From Lonepinella sp042468235 (lineage in GTDB: Bacteria; Pseudomonadota; Gammaproteobacteria; Enterobacterales; Pasteurellaceae), in contig NZ_CP170386.1 in NCBI RefSeq assembly GCF_042468235.1, positions 1,922,001 to 1,986,000 of the forward strand: a stretch of DNA of 64,000 nt, given 5' to 3'. This document shows, in pieces, positions 44,721-53,695 of this stretch. The position numbers and the translations under genes were made by a program. Position 1 is the stretch's first letter, and the number at the start of each line of letters is the position of its first letter. Under the pieces are notes generated by a model that ran no database searches, was not told the origin of the DNA, and worked only from the letters and a program-made list of their open reading frames with translations.

Positions 44721-45311
44721 TTATTGCGTGATTTCTATACCAATATTTGATATTCCAGCACTACGAATCTCATTTTTTAGGTCTAGAATGAGATCCATAT
44801 CGCGCTTCTCACATTCATTTAAGGTGCGGTAAATTTGCCATTGCACATCTAATTCTTGTTCAATTTCCACCGCACTTTTCAGATCATTCTCCGATAATTC
44901 ACGTTCTTGTTCGGTTTCTAACAAGGTTGCGACGGTTTGTAAGGAAAGCTGACTAATTTTAATCGCTTGTTCTAACGTTGAACCTGCAATGATAGCGTGC
45001 AATAATTCACCTAAACTTTCCGCCGCATCCAACGCAGGTACCACACCGAAAAAGTCGTAATCATTGACATCGGGAATAATATCTTCTAATTTTTGCAACT
45101 GATGATCAAAATTAATTTTGGCATCTTTCACGGTTAGATATTCCCATACCAGATTTAAGATATTTTGGTAGGTTTTGGCTTGTTCTGGTTGTTCCGTCAT
45201 TTGGCAGAACAGCTGAAAGTTCGGATACATCCGTTCACATAGACAAGCCATAAACGTTAAATGTTGCCAACTTGCAAAATGTTCAAGGCGTTTATGAATA
45301 GGGTTTCGCAT
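44721..45311 (-). CDS. yjaG: YjaG family (DUF416) protein
   Basis: 196-aa acidic, helical protein of the DUF416 family (HLTFMACLCERMYPNFQLFC, then IIPDVNDYDFFGVVPALDAA). No biochemical function is established. The identification is supported by its neighbours: it lies 11 bp after hemE and before hupA, as E. coli YjaG does. A DNA uptake sequence is embedded in the coding region near 44869. Confidence 0.92.
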   Translation of the reverse strand: MRNPIHKRLEHFASWQHLTFMACLCERMYPNFQLFCQMTEQPEQAKTYQNILNLVWEYLTVKDAKINFDHQLQKLEDIIPDVNDYDFFGVVPALDAAESLGELLHAIIAGSTLEQAIKISQLSLQTVATLLETEQERELSENDLKSAVEIEQELDVQWQIYRTLNECEKRDMDLILDLKNEIRSAGISNIGIEITQ

Positions 45312-45322
45312 AGCCGTTCCTT

Positions 45323-46387
45323 TTATTGATGATAAGGTTTGGAATAATGGTGAATGGCATCCACCAACACTTTTGGGCTTTCCACAGGCACATCTTGATG
45401 AATGCCATGCCCGAGATTAAACACATGCCCAGAGCCTGTGCCAAAGTCTGCCAAAATTGACCGCACTTCTTGTATGATGCGTTCAGGTGGGGCATATAAC
45501 ACTGATGGATCAATATTGCCTTGTAAGGCAACTTTATGTCCTACTTGAGCTTTCGCTTTCGCAATATCTACAGTCCAATCTAAACCAATCGCATCACAGC
45601 CTGTGTTCGCAATCTGTTCTAACCATAAGCCACCGCCTTTAGTGAACAAAGTAACAGGTACCTTGCGATCTTCATTTTCACGGATTAAACCCGCTACAAT
45701 TTTGTGCATATATTGCAATGAAAAATCGACATAATCCCGATGTGCCAACACGCCACCCCAAGTATCAAATACCATAACAGATTGAGCCCCTGCTTTAATT
45801 TGAGCATTGAGATATAAAATCACCGAATCAGCTACTTTATCCAACAGTTGATGTAATAACTGCGGTTCGGAATACAGCATTTTTTTGATTTTAGTGAATG
45901 TTTTGCTTGAGCCACTTTCCACCATATAGGTCGCCAACGTCCACGGACTGCCTGAAAAACCAATTAATGGCACCTCGCCGTTGAGTTCACGGCGAATGGT
46001 ACGCACCGCATTCATGACATATTGTAATTCGACTTCGGGATCAGGAATTGGCAAATTTTGCACCGCACTTTTGCTTTCTACTGGACGAGCAAATTTTGGT
46101 CCTTCACCCACACCAAAACTTAACCCCAAGCCCATCGCATCAGGAATGGTTAAAATATCAGAAAATAAAATAGCGGCATCTAACGCATAACGGCGAAGCG
46201 GTTGTAATGTTACTTCACAAGCTAAATCCGCATTACGACAAAGCGACATAAAATCTCCCGCTTTCGCTCGAGTCGCTTTATATTCTGGTAAATACCGTCC
46301 AGCTTGTCGCATTAGCCAAACAGGGGTGTAATCGACAGGTTCACGCAATAAGGCTTTTAAATAGCGATCGTTTTTTAATGGTGGCAT
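45323..46387 (-). CDS. hemE: Uroporphyrinogen decarboxylase
   Basis: Converts uroporphyrinogen III to coproporphyrinogen III in heme synthesis. The ATG at 46387 (MPPLKNDRYLKALLREPVDY) gives the standard 354 aa; the open frame above it is untranslated leader. Signatures are the N-terminal PVWLMRQAGRYLPEYKATRA and GFSGSPWTLATYMVEG-type (here ATYMVESG), plus the catalytic Asp in AAILFSDILTIPDA. Genes yjaG and hupA follow as an operon. Confidence 0.96.
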   Translation of the reverse strand: MPPLKNDRYLKALLREPVDYTPVWLMRQAGRYLPEYKATRAKAGDFMSLCRNADLACEVTLQPLRRYALDAAILFSDILTIPDAMGLGLSFGVGEGPKFARPVESKSAVQNLPIPDPEVELQYVMNAVRTIRRELNGEVPLIGFSGSPWTLATYMVESGSSKTFTKIKKMLYSEPQLLHQLLDKVADSVILYLNAQIKAGAQSVMVFDTWGGVLAHRDYVDFSLQYMHKIVAGLIRENEDRKVPVTLFTKGGGLWLEQIANTGCDAIGLDWTVDIAKAKAQVGHKVALQGNIDPSVLYAPPERIIQEVRSILADFGTGSGHVFNLGHGIHQDVPVESPKVLVDAIHHYSKPYHQ

Positions 46388-46469
46388 AAAATTTGATAAA
46401 TAAAAATAAAGTGGGGGAAGTGTATATGAGATAGATAGTGATTGCAATATTCAAAGGAGATATACCTAT

Positions 46470-46628
46470 TTGCTATTAGCTATCCCTGTGGTAATATTTG
46501 GACAAGGAGAAGCAGCATTTAAGGCTTGGAGTACAGTGGCTTTAATTGTTGTTACTTATTTTTTCTTACTAGGTGGACGTTTTTTTCGTCAATATAAATC
46601 TAGTTTACCGAAAATACGGGAGAATTAA
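46470..46628 (+). CDS. Small membrane protein or C-terminal fragment, unidentified
   Basis: A 52-codon frame begins at TTG 46470, 10 nt after AAAGGAGA, and encodes one strongly hydrophobic segment (STVALIVVTYFFLLGG) followed by a basic tail. It may be a true small membrane protein or the surviving 3' end of a larger transporter gene; the lack of an ATG favours the latter. It is divergent from hemE and only 3 nt upstream of the next small gene. Confidence 0.4.
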   Translation: MLLAIPVVIFGQGEAAFKAWSTVALIVVTYFFLLGGRFFRQYKSSLPKIREN

Positions 46629-46631
46629 ATT

Positions 46632-46733
46632 ATGTGGTTAAGTATTGGTCTTACTGTACTTGCATTTATAGCGGTTGGTGTCTGTGCATTTGCTTATAGT
46701 TTGCTAAAAAGTGTTGAAGCTCCCAAAAAATAA
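46632..46733 (+). CDS. 33-aa single-helix membrane protein
   Basis: Encodes MWLSIGLTVLAFIAVGVCAF and then AYSLLKSVEAPKK: a short N-terminus, one transmembrane helix and a charged tail. This architecture is typical of small accessory subunits of membrane complexes or transporters. It starts 3 nt after the preceding frame's stop, with GGGAGAATT as the ribosome site. I do not recognise the family. Confidence 0.55.
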   Translation: MWLSIGLTVLAFIAVGVCAFAYSLLKSVEAPKK

Positions 46734-46774
46734 TACTTTCTCCATTTTTTAAGAAAAGTAATTTGTGGGAAGTA

Positions 46775-47536
46775 TTATCTCACTTGCGTTCTCACCCATA
46801 AATCCGCATACTTCACAAAAGTAGAATGAGCGGATAACACCGCCAATAAAAATCCCTGTTTACCATCTAAAAATCCCGCTTTCAGTAAATACATTTTCAC
46901 AAAGCAACCTACCGCATGCGTAACACCATCAAAAAGACTGGCTGTTTTGCCTTGTGCCTGACGTTGTTCTGCCCAAGCTTTGGCATAAGCAGCGGATTTC
47001 TCTAAATAATGATGAATATTTTTATAAGTAAAATGAGCTAAATTGCCTGTTAGTTTTTCAACCTTTGTACTATTTGGATAATGTACTCGTTCGTGAACCA
47101 GTTCATCGCCGTATTTTGCATAATCGGTTTTATACAAACGTACTACATAATCAGGATACCAACCAGAATGACGGATTTCACGTCCGAAAACTGTACTTAA
47201 ACGGTTAAGTTGATACACCGTATTTTCGGCATTCTTTTGCACCGCAGTTTGAATAGATTGTGCTAATTCGGTGGTAACACGTTCATCGGCATCCAGCCAT
47301 AATACATAATCACTGGTGACATATTGTTGAGCGAGCTGACGTTGTTTGCCAAAGCCTTGCCAATCAGTATTTTGATAAAATTTTGCCCCGTAAGATTGAG
47401 CGATTTGTTCGGTATTATCGGTGCTACCGCTGTCTAAAATCACGATTTCATTTGCCCAATCTTTTACGGTGTCTAAGCATTCCGCCAAATCTTGGCTTTC
47501 ATTTTTCACAATCATTGCAACGCTGATGGTTGGCAT
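46775..47536 (-). CDS. lgtF: Family 2 glycosyltransferase of LPS core synthesis (LgtF/WaaE-like)
   Basis: 253 aa. The GT-A fold start is SVAMIVKNESQDLAECLDTV, followed by EIVILDSGSTDNTEQIA and the metal-binding WLDADERV. It has the short C-terminal extension of the WaaE/LgtF group (AVGCFVKMYLLKAGFLDGKQ). By likeness it would add a glucose to the first heptose of the lipopolysaccharide inner core; the acceptor is an inference. It is divergent from ppa. The rest of the LPS glycosyltransferase genes follow at 49-53 kb. Confidence 0.82.
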   Translation of the reverse strand: MPTISVAMIVKNESQDLAECLDTVKDWANEIVILDSGSTDNTEQIAQSYGAKFYQNTDWQGFGKQRQLAQQYVTSDYVLWLDADERVTTELAQSIQTAVQKNAENTVYQLNRLSTVFGREIRHSGWYPDYVVRLYKTDYAKYGDELVHERVHYPNSTKVEKLTGNLAHFTYKNIHHYLEKSAAYAKAWAEQRQAQGKTASLFDGVTHAVGCFVKMYLLKAGFLDGKQGFLLAVLSAHSTFVKYADLWVRTQVR

Positions 47537-47577
47537 AATATTCTCATTTTGTAGGATAAAAAATTTTCATTATTCTA

Positions 47578-47586
47578 ACCGCACTT
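47578..47586 (-). repeat. DNA uptake sequence
   Basis: ACCGCACTT, single intergenic copy between the divergent glycosyltransferase gene and ppa. Confidence 0.75.
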
Positions 47587-47658
47587 TGTAGCAAAACCAA
47601 CTAAATATCGCTATAATCAAATTGTTTATTCACATTAATTGACAAAAGGAAGATTAAC

Positions 47659-48186
47659 ATGGGCTTAGAAAGTGTACCAGCAGGCAAAGAATTACCAGAT
47701 GATATTTATGTCGTGATTGAAATCCCTGCTAATTCAGATCCAATTAAATACGAAGTTGATAAAGAAACTGGCACATTATTTGTTGACCGTTTTATGGCAA
47801 CCGCAATGTTCTATCCAGCTAACTATGGTTATGTAAACCATACTTTATCTTCAGATGGCGATCCTGTTGATGTGTTAGTGCCAACGCCATATCCATTACA
47901 ACCAGGTTCCGTGATTCGTTGCCGTCCAGTGGGCGTGTTAAAAATGACAGATGAAGCGGGTGGTGATGCGAAAGTGGTCGCAGTTCCGCATACTAAATTA
48001 AGCAAAGAATACGATCACATTAAAGATGTGGGCGATTTACCTGCGTTATTAAAAGCTCAAATTCAGCATTTCTTTGAAAGCTATAAAGCATTAGAAGCTG
48101 GTAAATGGGTAAAAGTGGAAGGCTGGGGCGATGTAAACGAAGCTCGTCAAGAAATTTTAGACTCATTTGAGCGTGCGAAAAAATAA
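47659..48186 (+). CDS. ppa: Inorganic pyrophosphatase
   Basis: 175-aa family I enzyme hydrolysing pyrophosphate to drive biosynthesis. It has the family start and the metal-binding signature DGDPVDVLV (residues about 66-74), with NYGYVNHTLS just before it and KEYDHIKDVGDLP further on. It is preceded by AAAGGAAG. A hairpin terminator follows the stop codon and lies within the leader of the next gene. Confidence 0.97.
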   Translation: MGLESVPAGKELPDDIYVVIEIPANSDPIKYEVDKETGTLFVDRFMATAMFYPANYGYVNHTLSSDGDPVDVLVPTPYPLQPGSVIRCRPVGVLKMTDEAGGDAKVVAVPHTKLSKEYDHIKDVGDLPALLKAQIQHFFESYKALEAGKWVKVEGWGDVNEARQEILDSFERAKK

Positions 48187-48199
48187 TTAACTCAGTGAT

Positions 48200-48230
48200 G
48201 CCGTCTTATTTTGGTAAGGCGGTATTTTTT
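48200..48230 (+). terminator. Terminator after ppa
   Basis: GCCGTCTTA (48200-48208) and TAAGGCGGT (48215-48223) form a 9-bp stem with two wobble pairs, followed by ATTTTTTT. Confidence 0.78.
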
Positions 48231-48251
48231 TGTGACATTAGGGGAAATCAG

Positions 48252-49013
48252 ATGTTAAAACGCCAAAAGAAAATATTTGCGACCTGTTTTTCGGTTGCAG
48301 TTTTAGTGAGCTGTGCAACCAGTACGGAAATAAACCAACAAGCTGAGAGCCAATATGCTCAAGTTTTAGCACAAGCAAGACAAAAAGGCATATTAGATAC
48401 CAGTTCTACCACATCAAAACGGGTACAAAAAGTCTTCCACGTGATGCAACCCTATGCCGAAAAAGAAAATAATACTGGTACAAAATTTAACTGGCAAATT
48501 GCTGTAGTAAAAAGTGATGATCTTAATGCTTGGGCAATGCCAGGTGGTAAGATGATGTTTTACACAGGACTAGTGGATAAATTATCCTTAACCGATGATG
48601 AAATTGCAACGGTGATGGGACATGAAATGGCTCATGCACTAAAAGAACATGGCAAATCATCACGTAATTTAGGTGTATTTACTACAGTACTTGGAGCAGC
48701 CGTTGAAGTCGGGGCAGGAGCAGCACTTGGTGTTGATTTACAAGGTTTAGGCAGCGGAACAGTCGATTTAATTACTAATAAGCCCTATTCTCGTAGCAAT
48801 GAAACAGAAGCAGACGAAATCGGCTTAATGTTAATGGCAAAATCTGGTTATAACCCACAAGCTGCCCCAAAACTCTGGCAAAAAATGCAGGCACAAGGTG
48901 GCTCAAGTAAAGTAGCAAGTTTATTCTCTACTCACCCAAGTGATGAAGCTCGCCAAGAAAATTTACAACGTTTATTGCCAGAGGCAATGAAAGTTTATAA
49001 TGCGAGAAAATAA
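48252..49013 (+). CDS. M48-family zinc metalloprotease, lipoprotein
   Basis: 253 aa from the ATG at 48252, which follows AGGGGAAATC; the open frame continues above it through the ppa terminator. It has a lipoprotein signal with a VLVSC lipobox. The zinc motif is HEMAH in VMGHEMAHALKEHG (about residues 126-139), and the third ligand is ETEADEIGLML. This is the LoiP/YcaL-type periplasmic protease organisation, anchored to the outer membrane and involved in envelope protein quality control. It ends with STHPSDEARQENLQRLLP, typical of the group. Confidence 0.9.
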   Translation: MLKRQKKIFATCFSVAVLVSCATSTEINQQAESQYAQVLAQARQKGILDTSSTTSKRVQKVFHVMQPYAEKENNTGTKFNWQIAVVKSDDLNAWAMPGGKMMFYTGLVDKLSLTDDEIATVMGHEMAHALKEHGKSSRNLGVFTTVLGAAVEVGAGAALGVDLQGLGSGTVDLITNKPYSRSNETEADEIGLMLMAKSGYNPQAAPKLWQKMQAQGGSSKVASLFSTHPSDEARQENLQRLLPEAMKVYNARK

Positions 49014-49025
49014 CCAAATGCCACC

Positions 49026-49050
49026 AAGTGCGGTAAAAATTACCGCACTT
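49026..49050. terminator. Uptake-sequence terminator between convergent genes
   Basis: AAGTGCGGTAA (49026-49036) and TTACCGCACTT (49040-49050) form an 11-bp stem with a 3-nt loop, followed by TTT. It overlaps the 3' end of the glycosyltransferase gene at 49040-49918. Confidence 0.82.
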
Positions 49051-49918
49051 TTTGCTTAAAATAATAAATATTTTTATCTGGAAAAATCCAATCAATGAAT
49101 TTCTTGAGTTTAGCGTTAGTATTGCGTTGTTTCTTGCTTAAAGGTAATTCATTCCAGTCTTTTTCTGCTAATAATGCAATACAATCTTGTAGTGATAAGT
49201 TTTTTAATTGAGCATTCACAAAAAAATCTGCAATCATATTATTCCATTCGGTTTTATTGCCCCAATAATGTCCGATAATTGTATTGCAGGGCTGTAAAGG
49301 TTGATGCTGATTTAACGCCACAGAAAAAGAAAATTGTTCCACTAATTTACGTTCACAATCTGTACCACAAATTTCATCACAGAGTTGTAATGCGAGTGCA
49401 AGGATTGCTTGAGCCTTTTCTGCGGGTAAAGCAACCACACCCGCATTCCACATCACACTATCAGGTCTAATTTCAATATTGGCAAAGGTTTTTCCTACTA
49501 AAGTGCGGTGCATTTTTTGCCAAGTTCGATTGGATTGTTCGCTTAATACACCTTCTTTTAAGTGCATAAATGTTTGCCCCTGATTAAGCTGGTGTTGCAT
49601 TTCCGTTAATGGCGTGGCTAAAAAAGTATCGCTATCCACATAGAGCAAATGTTGAGCGGGATATTGGGCTTGAACAGTCTGCAACGCCTTAATTTTCACT
49701 CGCCAAAAGAAGTGATATTTTCCTTGCCATTGCTGTAAGGTGGTTTGGTTAATTTCAATAAATTCAATACGATCACCAAAAACACGGTAAAAATCTGGGC
49801 GATCGGTGATGACAATCACTTTTTCAATTTGCGGATCTCGCAAAAAAGTTAAAATGGCAAAACAGGCTTGATAATGGTTTTCAAGCCGTTCGCCGAAAGT
49901 GAGTAAGGTTAAATTCAT
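49040..49918 (-). CDS. GT-A-fold glycosyltransferase
   Basis: 292 aa. The nucleotide-sugar region FLRDPQIEKVIVITDRPDFY is followed by LLYVDSDTFLATPL, whose DSD is the metal-binding DxD motif, and by VMWNAGVVALPAEKA, the acceptor-side signature of capsule/LPS transferases. The C-terminus is basic (KQRNTNAKLKKFIDWIFPDK), suiting peripheral membrane attachment. It lies 16 bp downstream of the next glycosyltransferase gene on the same strand. Sugar and linkage cannot be inferred. The stop codon lies inside the uptake-sequence hairpin. Confidence 0.78.
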   Translation of the reverse strand: MNLTLLTFGERLENHYQACFAILTFLRDPQIEKVIVITDRPDFYRVFGDRIEFIEINQTTLQQWQGKYHFFWRVKIKALQTVQAQYPAQHLLYVDSDTFLATPLTEMQHQLNQGQTFMHLKEGVLSEQSNRTWQKMHRTLVGKTFANIEIRPDSVMWNAGVVALPAEKAQAILALALQLCDEICGTDCERKLVEQFSFSVALNQHQPLQPCNTIIGHYWGNKTEWNNMIADFFVNAQLKNLSLQDCIALLAEKDWNELPLSKKQRNTNAKLKKFIDWIFPDKNIYYFKQKVR

Positions 49919-49934
49919 GTTTATATTTAATCAA

Positions 49935-50936
49935 TTACATATTAAGTACGGTATTCAACCAATGCGTAAAAGAATATTTTTGTTTAATTTGTGGTGCTAT
50001 CTCAATATAAGGCATTTTTAGAAATGCTAGCAATTCATCTGAATTATTTTCCCACACAAGAATATTATTTTTATGGTAGAAATCATATTTTTTGATGGCT
50101 GCATTGGTAGTAATAAGTTTTTTATTAAAACATAAGGCATCAAAACTTCGAAAAGAAAGCCCCGAGTGCATTGGCGTAACAAAATCTACCACCACAGATG
50201 AGGCTTTTACTTTGGCAAGATTTTGTTCAAAGCTAAGGGCGTTATTACTGGTGAGATAAGTCATTTCCCCTTCACCAAAAGTATTCTTGGCACGATCATC
50301 TTTACACACCATATAAAAATCTAAGTCAATATTTAAGTGCTTACTAGTTTGTAGAAATTGCAAAATATCGTCATTTCTTAACGGGTTATAACCACCTAAA
50401 AAATACAATTTATGATTTTCTTGCATGCCTGCATTATCTGCTTGGAGTGGAAAATCAAAATAGAAATTGGTGATCGATTTGAAACCGTATTTTTCTTCAT
50501 CTTTTTTATCAAACACAAAGAAATCATCAAAAAAAGGTTGGTATTCTAAAATATCGGGAAATAAATCAATGCCGTCCCATTGGTAATTTACGCAATAATC
50601 AGAATGGGCTTTGATTTTCTGAATAATATTTTTAGGTAGGGTATTGGCTCGAATACAAAGGGCATAATCAGCCTTGTTTGTTTTTAGTTGAGCCAATTTA
50701 TCTTCAAAATCCTGTTCAAAGGGAAGAAATTTGAGTTGTTTGCGATATTCATCGTCTTTGTGAATATATTTTTCATACAATAAACGAACTCGGCTCCATA
50801 CATTAGGGTAGTGGGTCTTATTGACGTTGTAGCACAAGTTGATGACATTGAAACCGAGATGGATCAAGTTCTTTTCAATACATTGATCCAAACCGTACAA
50901 ATAAGGGGCAACGAGAATAATGGTTTTTTGTGTCAT
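49935..50936 (-). CDS. GT-B-like glycosyltransferase of LPS synthesis (CgeB-like)
   Basis: 333 aa. The first domain starts TIILVAPYLYGLDQCIEKNL and carries VNYQWDGIDLFPDILEYQPF. The second has FLGGYNP, VVDFVTPMHSGLSFRSFDAL and KKLITTNAAIKKYDFYHKNN, the glycine-rich and acidic blocks expected for nucleotide-sugar binding. It overlaps the upstream GT4 gene by 4 nt (ATGA) and is 16 bp from the next transferase, forming a three-gene operon. The gene at 52122-53153 encodes a clear paralogue. The sugar transferred is unknown. Confidence 0.78.
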   Translation of the reverse strand: MTQKTIILVAPYLYGLDQCIEKNLIHLGFNVINLCYNVNKTHYPNVWSRVRLLYEKYIHKDDEYRKQLKFLPFEQDFEDKLAQLKTNKADYALCIRANTLPKNIIQKIKAHSDYCVNYQWDGIDLFPDILEYQPFFDDFFVFDKKDEEKYGFKSITNFYFDFPLQADNAGMQENHKLYFLGGYNPLRNDDILQFLQTSKHLNIDLDFYMVCKDDRAKNTFGEGEMTYLTSNNALSFEQNLAKVKASSVVVDFVTPMHSGLSFRSFDALCFNKKLITTNAAIKKYDFYHKNNILVWENNSDELLAFLKMPYIEIAPQIKQKYSFTHWLNTVLNM

Positions 50937-51964
50937 TGTGATGTCACCAAAGATAAAATTTTCTCAATATGATGGTTTAAACTTGGATTATACTGTAACA
51001 CTGACAATGGGTCATCAATTCGCTGTGGATTACTTAAGGATAACTGCATGGCTTGATGTAATGAGTCGGTGTTTTCTCGATCAAACAAATAACCAAATTG
51101 CCCCTTTAATACTTCTGTACAAGCCATATTTTGCGAGAAAATAATCGGCGTGCCACATAAAATAGACTCAATCCCGACCAATCCAAAGGGTTCATATTGG
51201 GATGCCATAATAGTAAAATCCGCTGCCCGATATAAATCGGGCATATTGTCGCGGAAACCTAGCGACACCACATTTTCGCTTTCTTCCACGGGTGTACCGG
51301 CTACCACCAGTTTACAATGGCTGCCTTTTAATTGAGTATCAAAATAGGCTCGGAGTAAATCAAAGCCTTTGCGTTTATGTCCTGTGGACGGAAACAAATA
51401 GATGATGTCATGTTCCGCAAAATGAAAGTTCTGACGTAATTTTGACCGCACTTCATTTGTCACTGGTGAGAATTTTTGATCATCAATGGGCGGATAAATC
51501 ACCTGAATTTTCTCACTTGGCACGTCATAAAATGCCATCAATTCGTTTTTCATGAGTTGTGAATGAGCAACAATGGTTTTAGCAGATTGATAGGCTTTCT
51601 GCTCGTTACGGATTTTCAAGCGATCTAATAGGGTTGGGATTTTATTTAACGCATTGATGTAGCCTTTGTGCTGTCCACCACAAATCAGCAGATCGGTCCC
51701 CACAATTTGCGTAATAGATAGGGTAGTTTCTGGGGCATTTTTAATGGTGCGAGCAAAGCATTGTTTACGTAGAAATTTTGGACACCAAGAAAGAGCAACT
51801 TTTTGGGGTTTAATCCATGGGTATTGTTTGAGCTTTTCATCGAAAGAAATGGCATACACCACAGGTTTGATACCAGCTTGATGAAAACCAGCGATAAGAT
51901 CCAAGGCATAACGTTCAATACCGCCACCTTGTTTAAATTTGATCATTGCAAGCGAAATGGTCAT
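50933..51964 (-). CDS. Family 4 glycosyltransferase of LPS core synthesis
   Basis: 343 aa. The GT4 N-domain has FKQGGGIERYALDLIAGFHQ, and the C-domain has FLFPSTGHKRKGFDLL-type residues (YLFPSTGHKRKGF), the UDP-sugar block ASQYEPFGLVGIESILCGTP and FDRENTDSLHQAM. This is the WaaG-like group that adds a glucose or heptose to the LPS core; the exact acceptor is inference. It is the first gene of the minus-strand trio, divergent from the paralogue gene at 52122. Confidence 0.85.
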   Translation of the reverse strand: MTISLAMIKFKQGGGIERYALDLIAGFHQAGIKPVVYAISFDEKLKQYPWIKPQKVALSWCPKFLRKQCFARTIKNAPETTLSITQIVGTDLLICGGQHKGYINALNKIPTLLDRLKIRNEQKAYQSAKTIVAHSQLMKNELMAFYDVPSEKIQVIYPPIDDQKFSPVTNEVRSKLRQNFHFAEHDIIYLFPSTGHKRKGFDLLRAYFDTQLKGSHCKLVVAGTPVEESENVVSLGFRDNMPDLYRAADFTIMASQYEPFGLVGIESILCGTPIIFSQNMACTEVLKGQFGYLFDRENTDSLHQAMQLSLSNPQRIDDPLSVLQYNPSLNHHIEKILSLVTSQ

Positions 51965-52121
51965 TGTGTATCTCTTAAAAAAGATTGAGTGAAATATTGG
52001 TATCTAGTAGAATGAAAGACAATTTTATAGATGCCTAATATTAGTACGTTATGGTGATTTGTGCAAGCATCTAACCACATAGGGTGGTTTTCGTCAGAAT
52101 GATACCGAGAGATATTTTTAT

Positions 52122-53153
52122 ATGAAACAATTTGGTAAAGGTAAAACGATTGCTCTTGTAATGCCCGAAGATCATAATTTATATCAAATGATCATCAAAA
52201 ATCTCAAGTATTATGGATTTAACGTGATTTTCCGTCATAAATCAAAATATGAATCAGTATTAGATCTTTGTTATGTGCCTATTATTCGTAAGTTACGTAA
52301 AATTTTTTTGAAAGATAAGCATTATAAAGAGCGAGTGCTTAATAAGCGATTTATTGATAAATTAAATAAACATGTTAAAAATACGGGTAAAAAAATTGAC
52401 TATGCTTTATTTATTAGAGGGGATGAGTGTCTTATTGATTTGCTTTATGACCTAAAACTGTTATCTAATAAAATGATTAATTATCAATGGGATGGTGTGG
52501 ATGTATTTCCAAGTGTTTTATCAAGGATTACGTTTTTTGATCGGTTCTTTATTTTTGATCGTAACGATCTAATAAAATACCCACAGTATAATTTGTCGCT
52601 AACTACCAATTTTTATTTTGATTTTGATGATGTAAAAAAGCATATAACAGATAATAAACTTTCACCAAGTTTATATTTTCTAGGAGGGCATGCAGAAAAT
52701 AGGATTGATAGTATAAAATATTTTTTGAATATGATAAATAATTCCGGCTATCAAGTGAATTTTTATATTCAAATATATAAAAATACTCAAAAGTCTTACT
52801 ATCAAGAATATAATATTAATGTTTCTAAATCCAATATTTTTTTTAATGAAAATATTAAGTTAGTACAACAAAATACTGTGCTTGTTGATTTTGTCAATAG
52901 TAGGCACAATGGACTTTCATTCCGTACTTTTGAAGCACTTTATTATGGTAAAAAGCTTATCACCACTAATCGTAGTATAGTAACTTATGATTTTTATCAT
53001 CCAGATAATATTTTTATTTGGGATGGTGAGCATCTAGAAATCGAAGAATTACAAGCATTTTTGGCTAAACCCTATATGGATTTACCTAATAAAATTGTGC
53101 AGAAATATTCTTTCGAAAATTGGATCAAAACTATTTTGGGAATAACGGAATAA
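52122..53153 (+). CDS. GT-B-like glycosyltransferase, paralogue of 49935-50936
   Basis: 343 aa. It shares ordered blocks with the minus-strand transferase: NYQWDGVDVFPSVL, TTNFYFDFDD, LVDFVNSRHNGLSFRTFEAL, KKLITTNRSIVTYDFYHPDN and the C-terminal QKYSFENWIKTI. Overall identity looks moderate. Its codons are strikingly A/T-rich, more than those of the neighbouring transferases, which suggests separate acquisition instead of a recent local duplication. It has no glycosyltransferase downstream. It would act on the LPS outer core, sugar unknown. Confidence 0.78.
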   Translation: MKQFGKGKTIALVMPEDHNLYQMIIKNLKYYGFNVIFRHKSKYESVLDLCYVPIIRKLRKIFLKDKHYKERVLNKRFIDKLNKHVKNTGKKIDYALFIRGDECLIDLLYDLKLLSNKMINYQWDGVDVFPSVLSRITFFDRFFIFDRNDLIKYPQYNLSLTTNFYFDFDDVKKHITDNKLSPSLYFLGGHAENRIDSIKYFLNMINNSGYQVNFYIQIYKNTQKSYYQEYNINVSKSNIFFNENIKLVQQNTVLVDFVNSRHNGLSFRTFEALYYGKKLITTNRSIVTYDFYHPDNIFIWDGEHLEIEELQAFLAKPYMDLPNKIVQKYSFENWIKTILGITE

Positions 53154-53185
53154 TGAACAAGCAAGTGTACTACGCCAAAGAATAA

Positions 53186-53291
53186 TAATTTTACAAAAAA
53201 TGTCAACGAAATTGGTGAAGCGTTGAATGTGGTAGATAGGGTGTTGGTGGATTTGGCGAATAATAAGGAATTAGTTGCATTTTATATTTAA
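53186..53291 (+). pseudogene. Short coding remnant
   Basis: A frame ending at TAA 53289-53291 reads NNFTKNVNEIGEALNVVDRV then LVDLANNKELVAFYI, a protein-like helical stretch with no start codon. The parent gene is not recognisable. The following 75 bp to the RelE-like gene show nothing. Confidence 0.3.
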
Positions 53292-53367
53292 GGCAGAAAA
53301 TCCCCCTCACCAAGCCTAGAGCCTATCCCCTATTTTGTCTACTATACCAATTGTTGCGTAATATTGC

Positions 53368-53601
53368 TTAAACCAAATACCCTAACTGGCGATAAACTTC
53401 TGCATCGTTGCGTTTACCAATACGCAAAACAAGGATTTCTAATATATCGTTATTAATTTGATAAATAATACGATATTCTCCTGATTTAATCCGTCTAAGC
53501 GTTGGATAGCCTGTAAGTTGTTTAGATTGAAGTGTCAGTGGGTTTTCTGCTAATAGATCAATCTTAGCCATATTAGCCAATAGCGTCAAATTTTTGTTCA
53601 T
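53368..53601 (-). pseudogene. RelE/ParE-type toxin, probably N-terminally truncated
   Basis: 77 aa. The C-terminal half is a classic RelE fold end: LRRIKSGEYRIIYQINNDIL, then EILVLRIGKRNDAEVYR, including the conserved Arg and Tyr positions of the RNase site. The normal N-terminus of the family (about 15-20 residues forming the first strand and helix, usually with a KEFxKLD-type block) is replaced by MNKNLTLLANMAKIDLLAEN. No antitoxin gene is found on either side. This is likely a decayed toxin-antitoxin locus; a short functional orphan is the alternative. Confidence 0.55.
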
Positions 53602-53695
53602 TTTGGAATCAAGATCACAAAAATAGCCTGAAATTTAAATCTTACTAATATTAAGATCTTATTGAAAATTATTGGCTACAAGCTAAGGAAAAACA

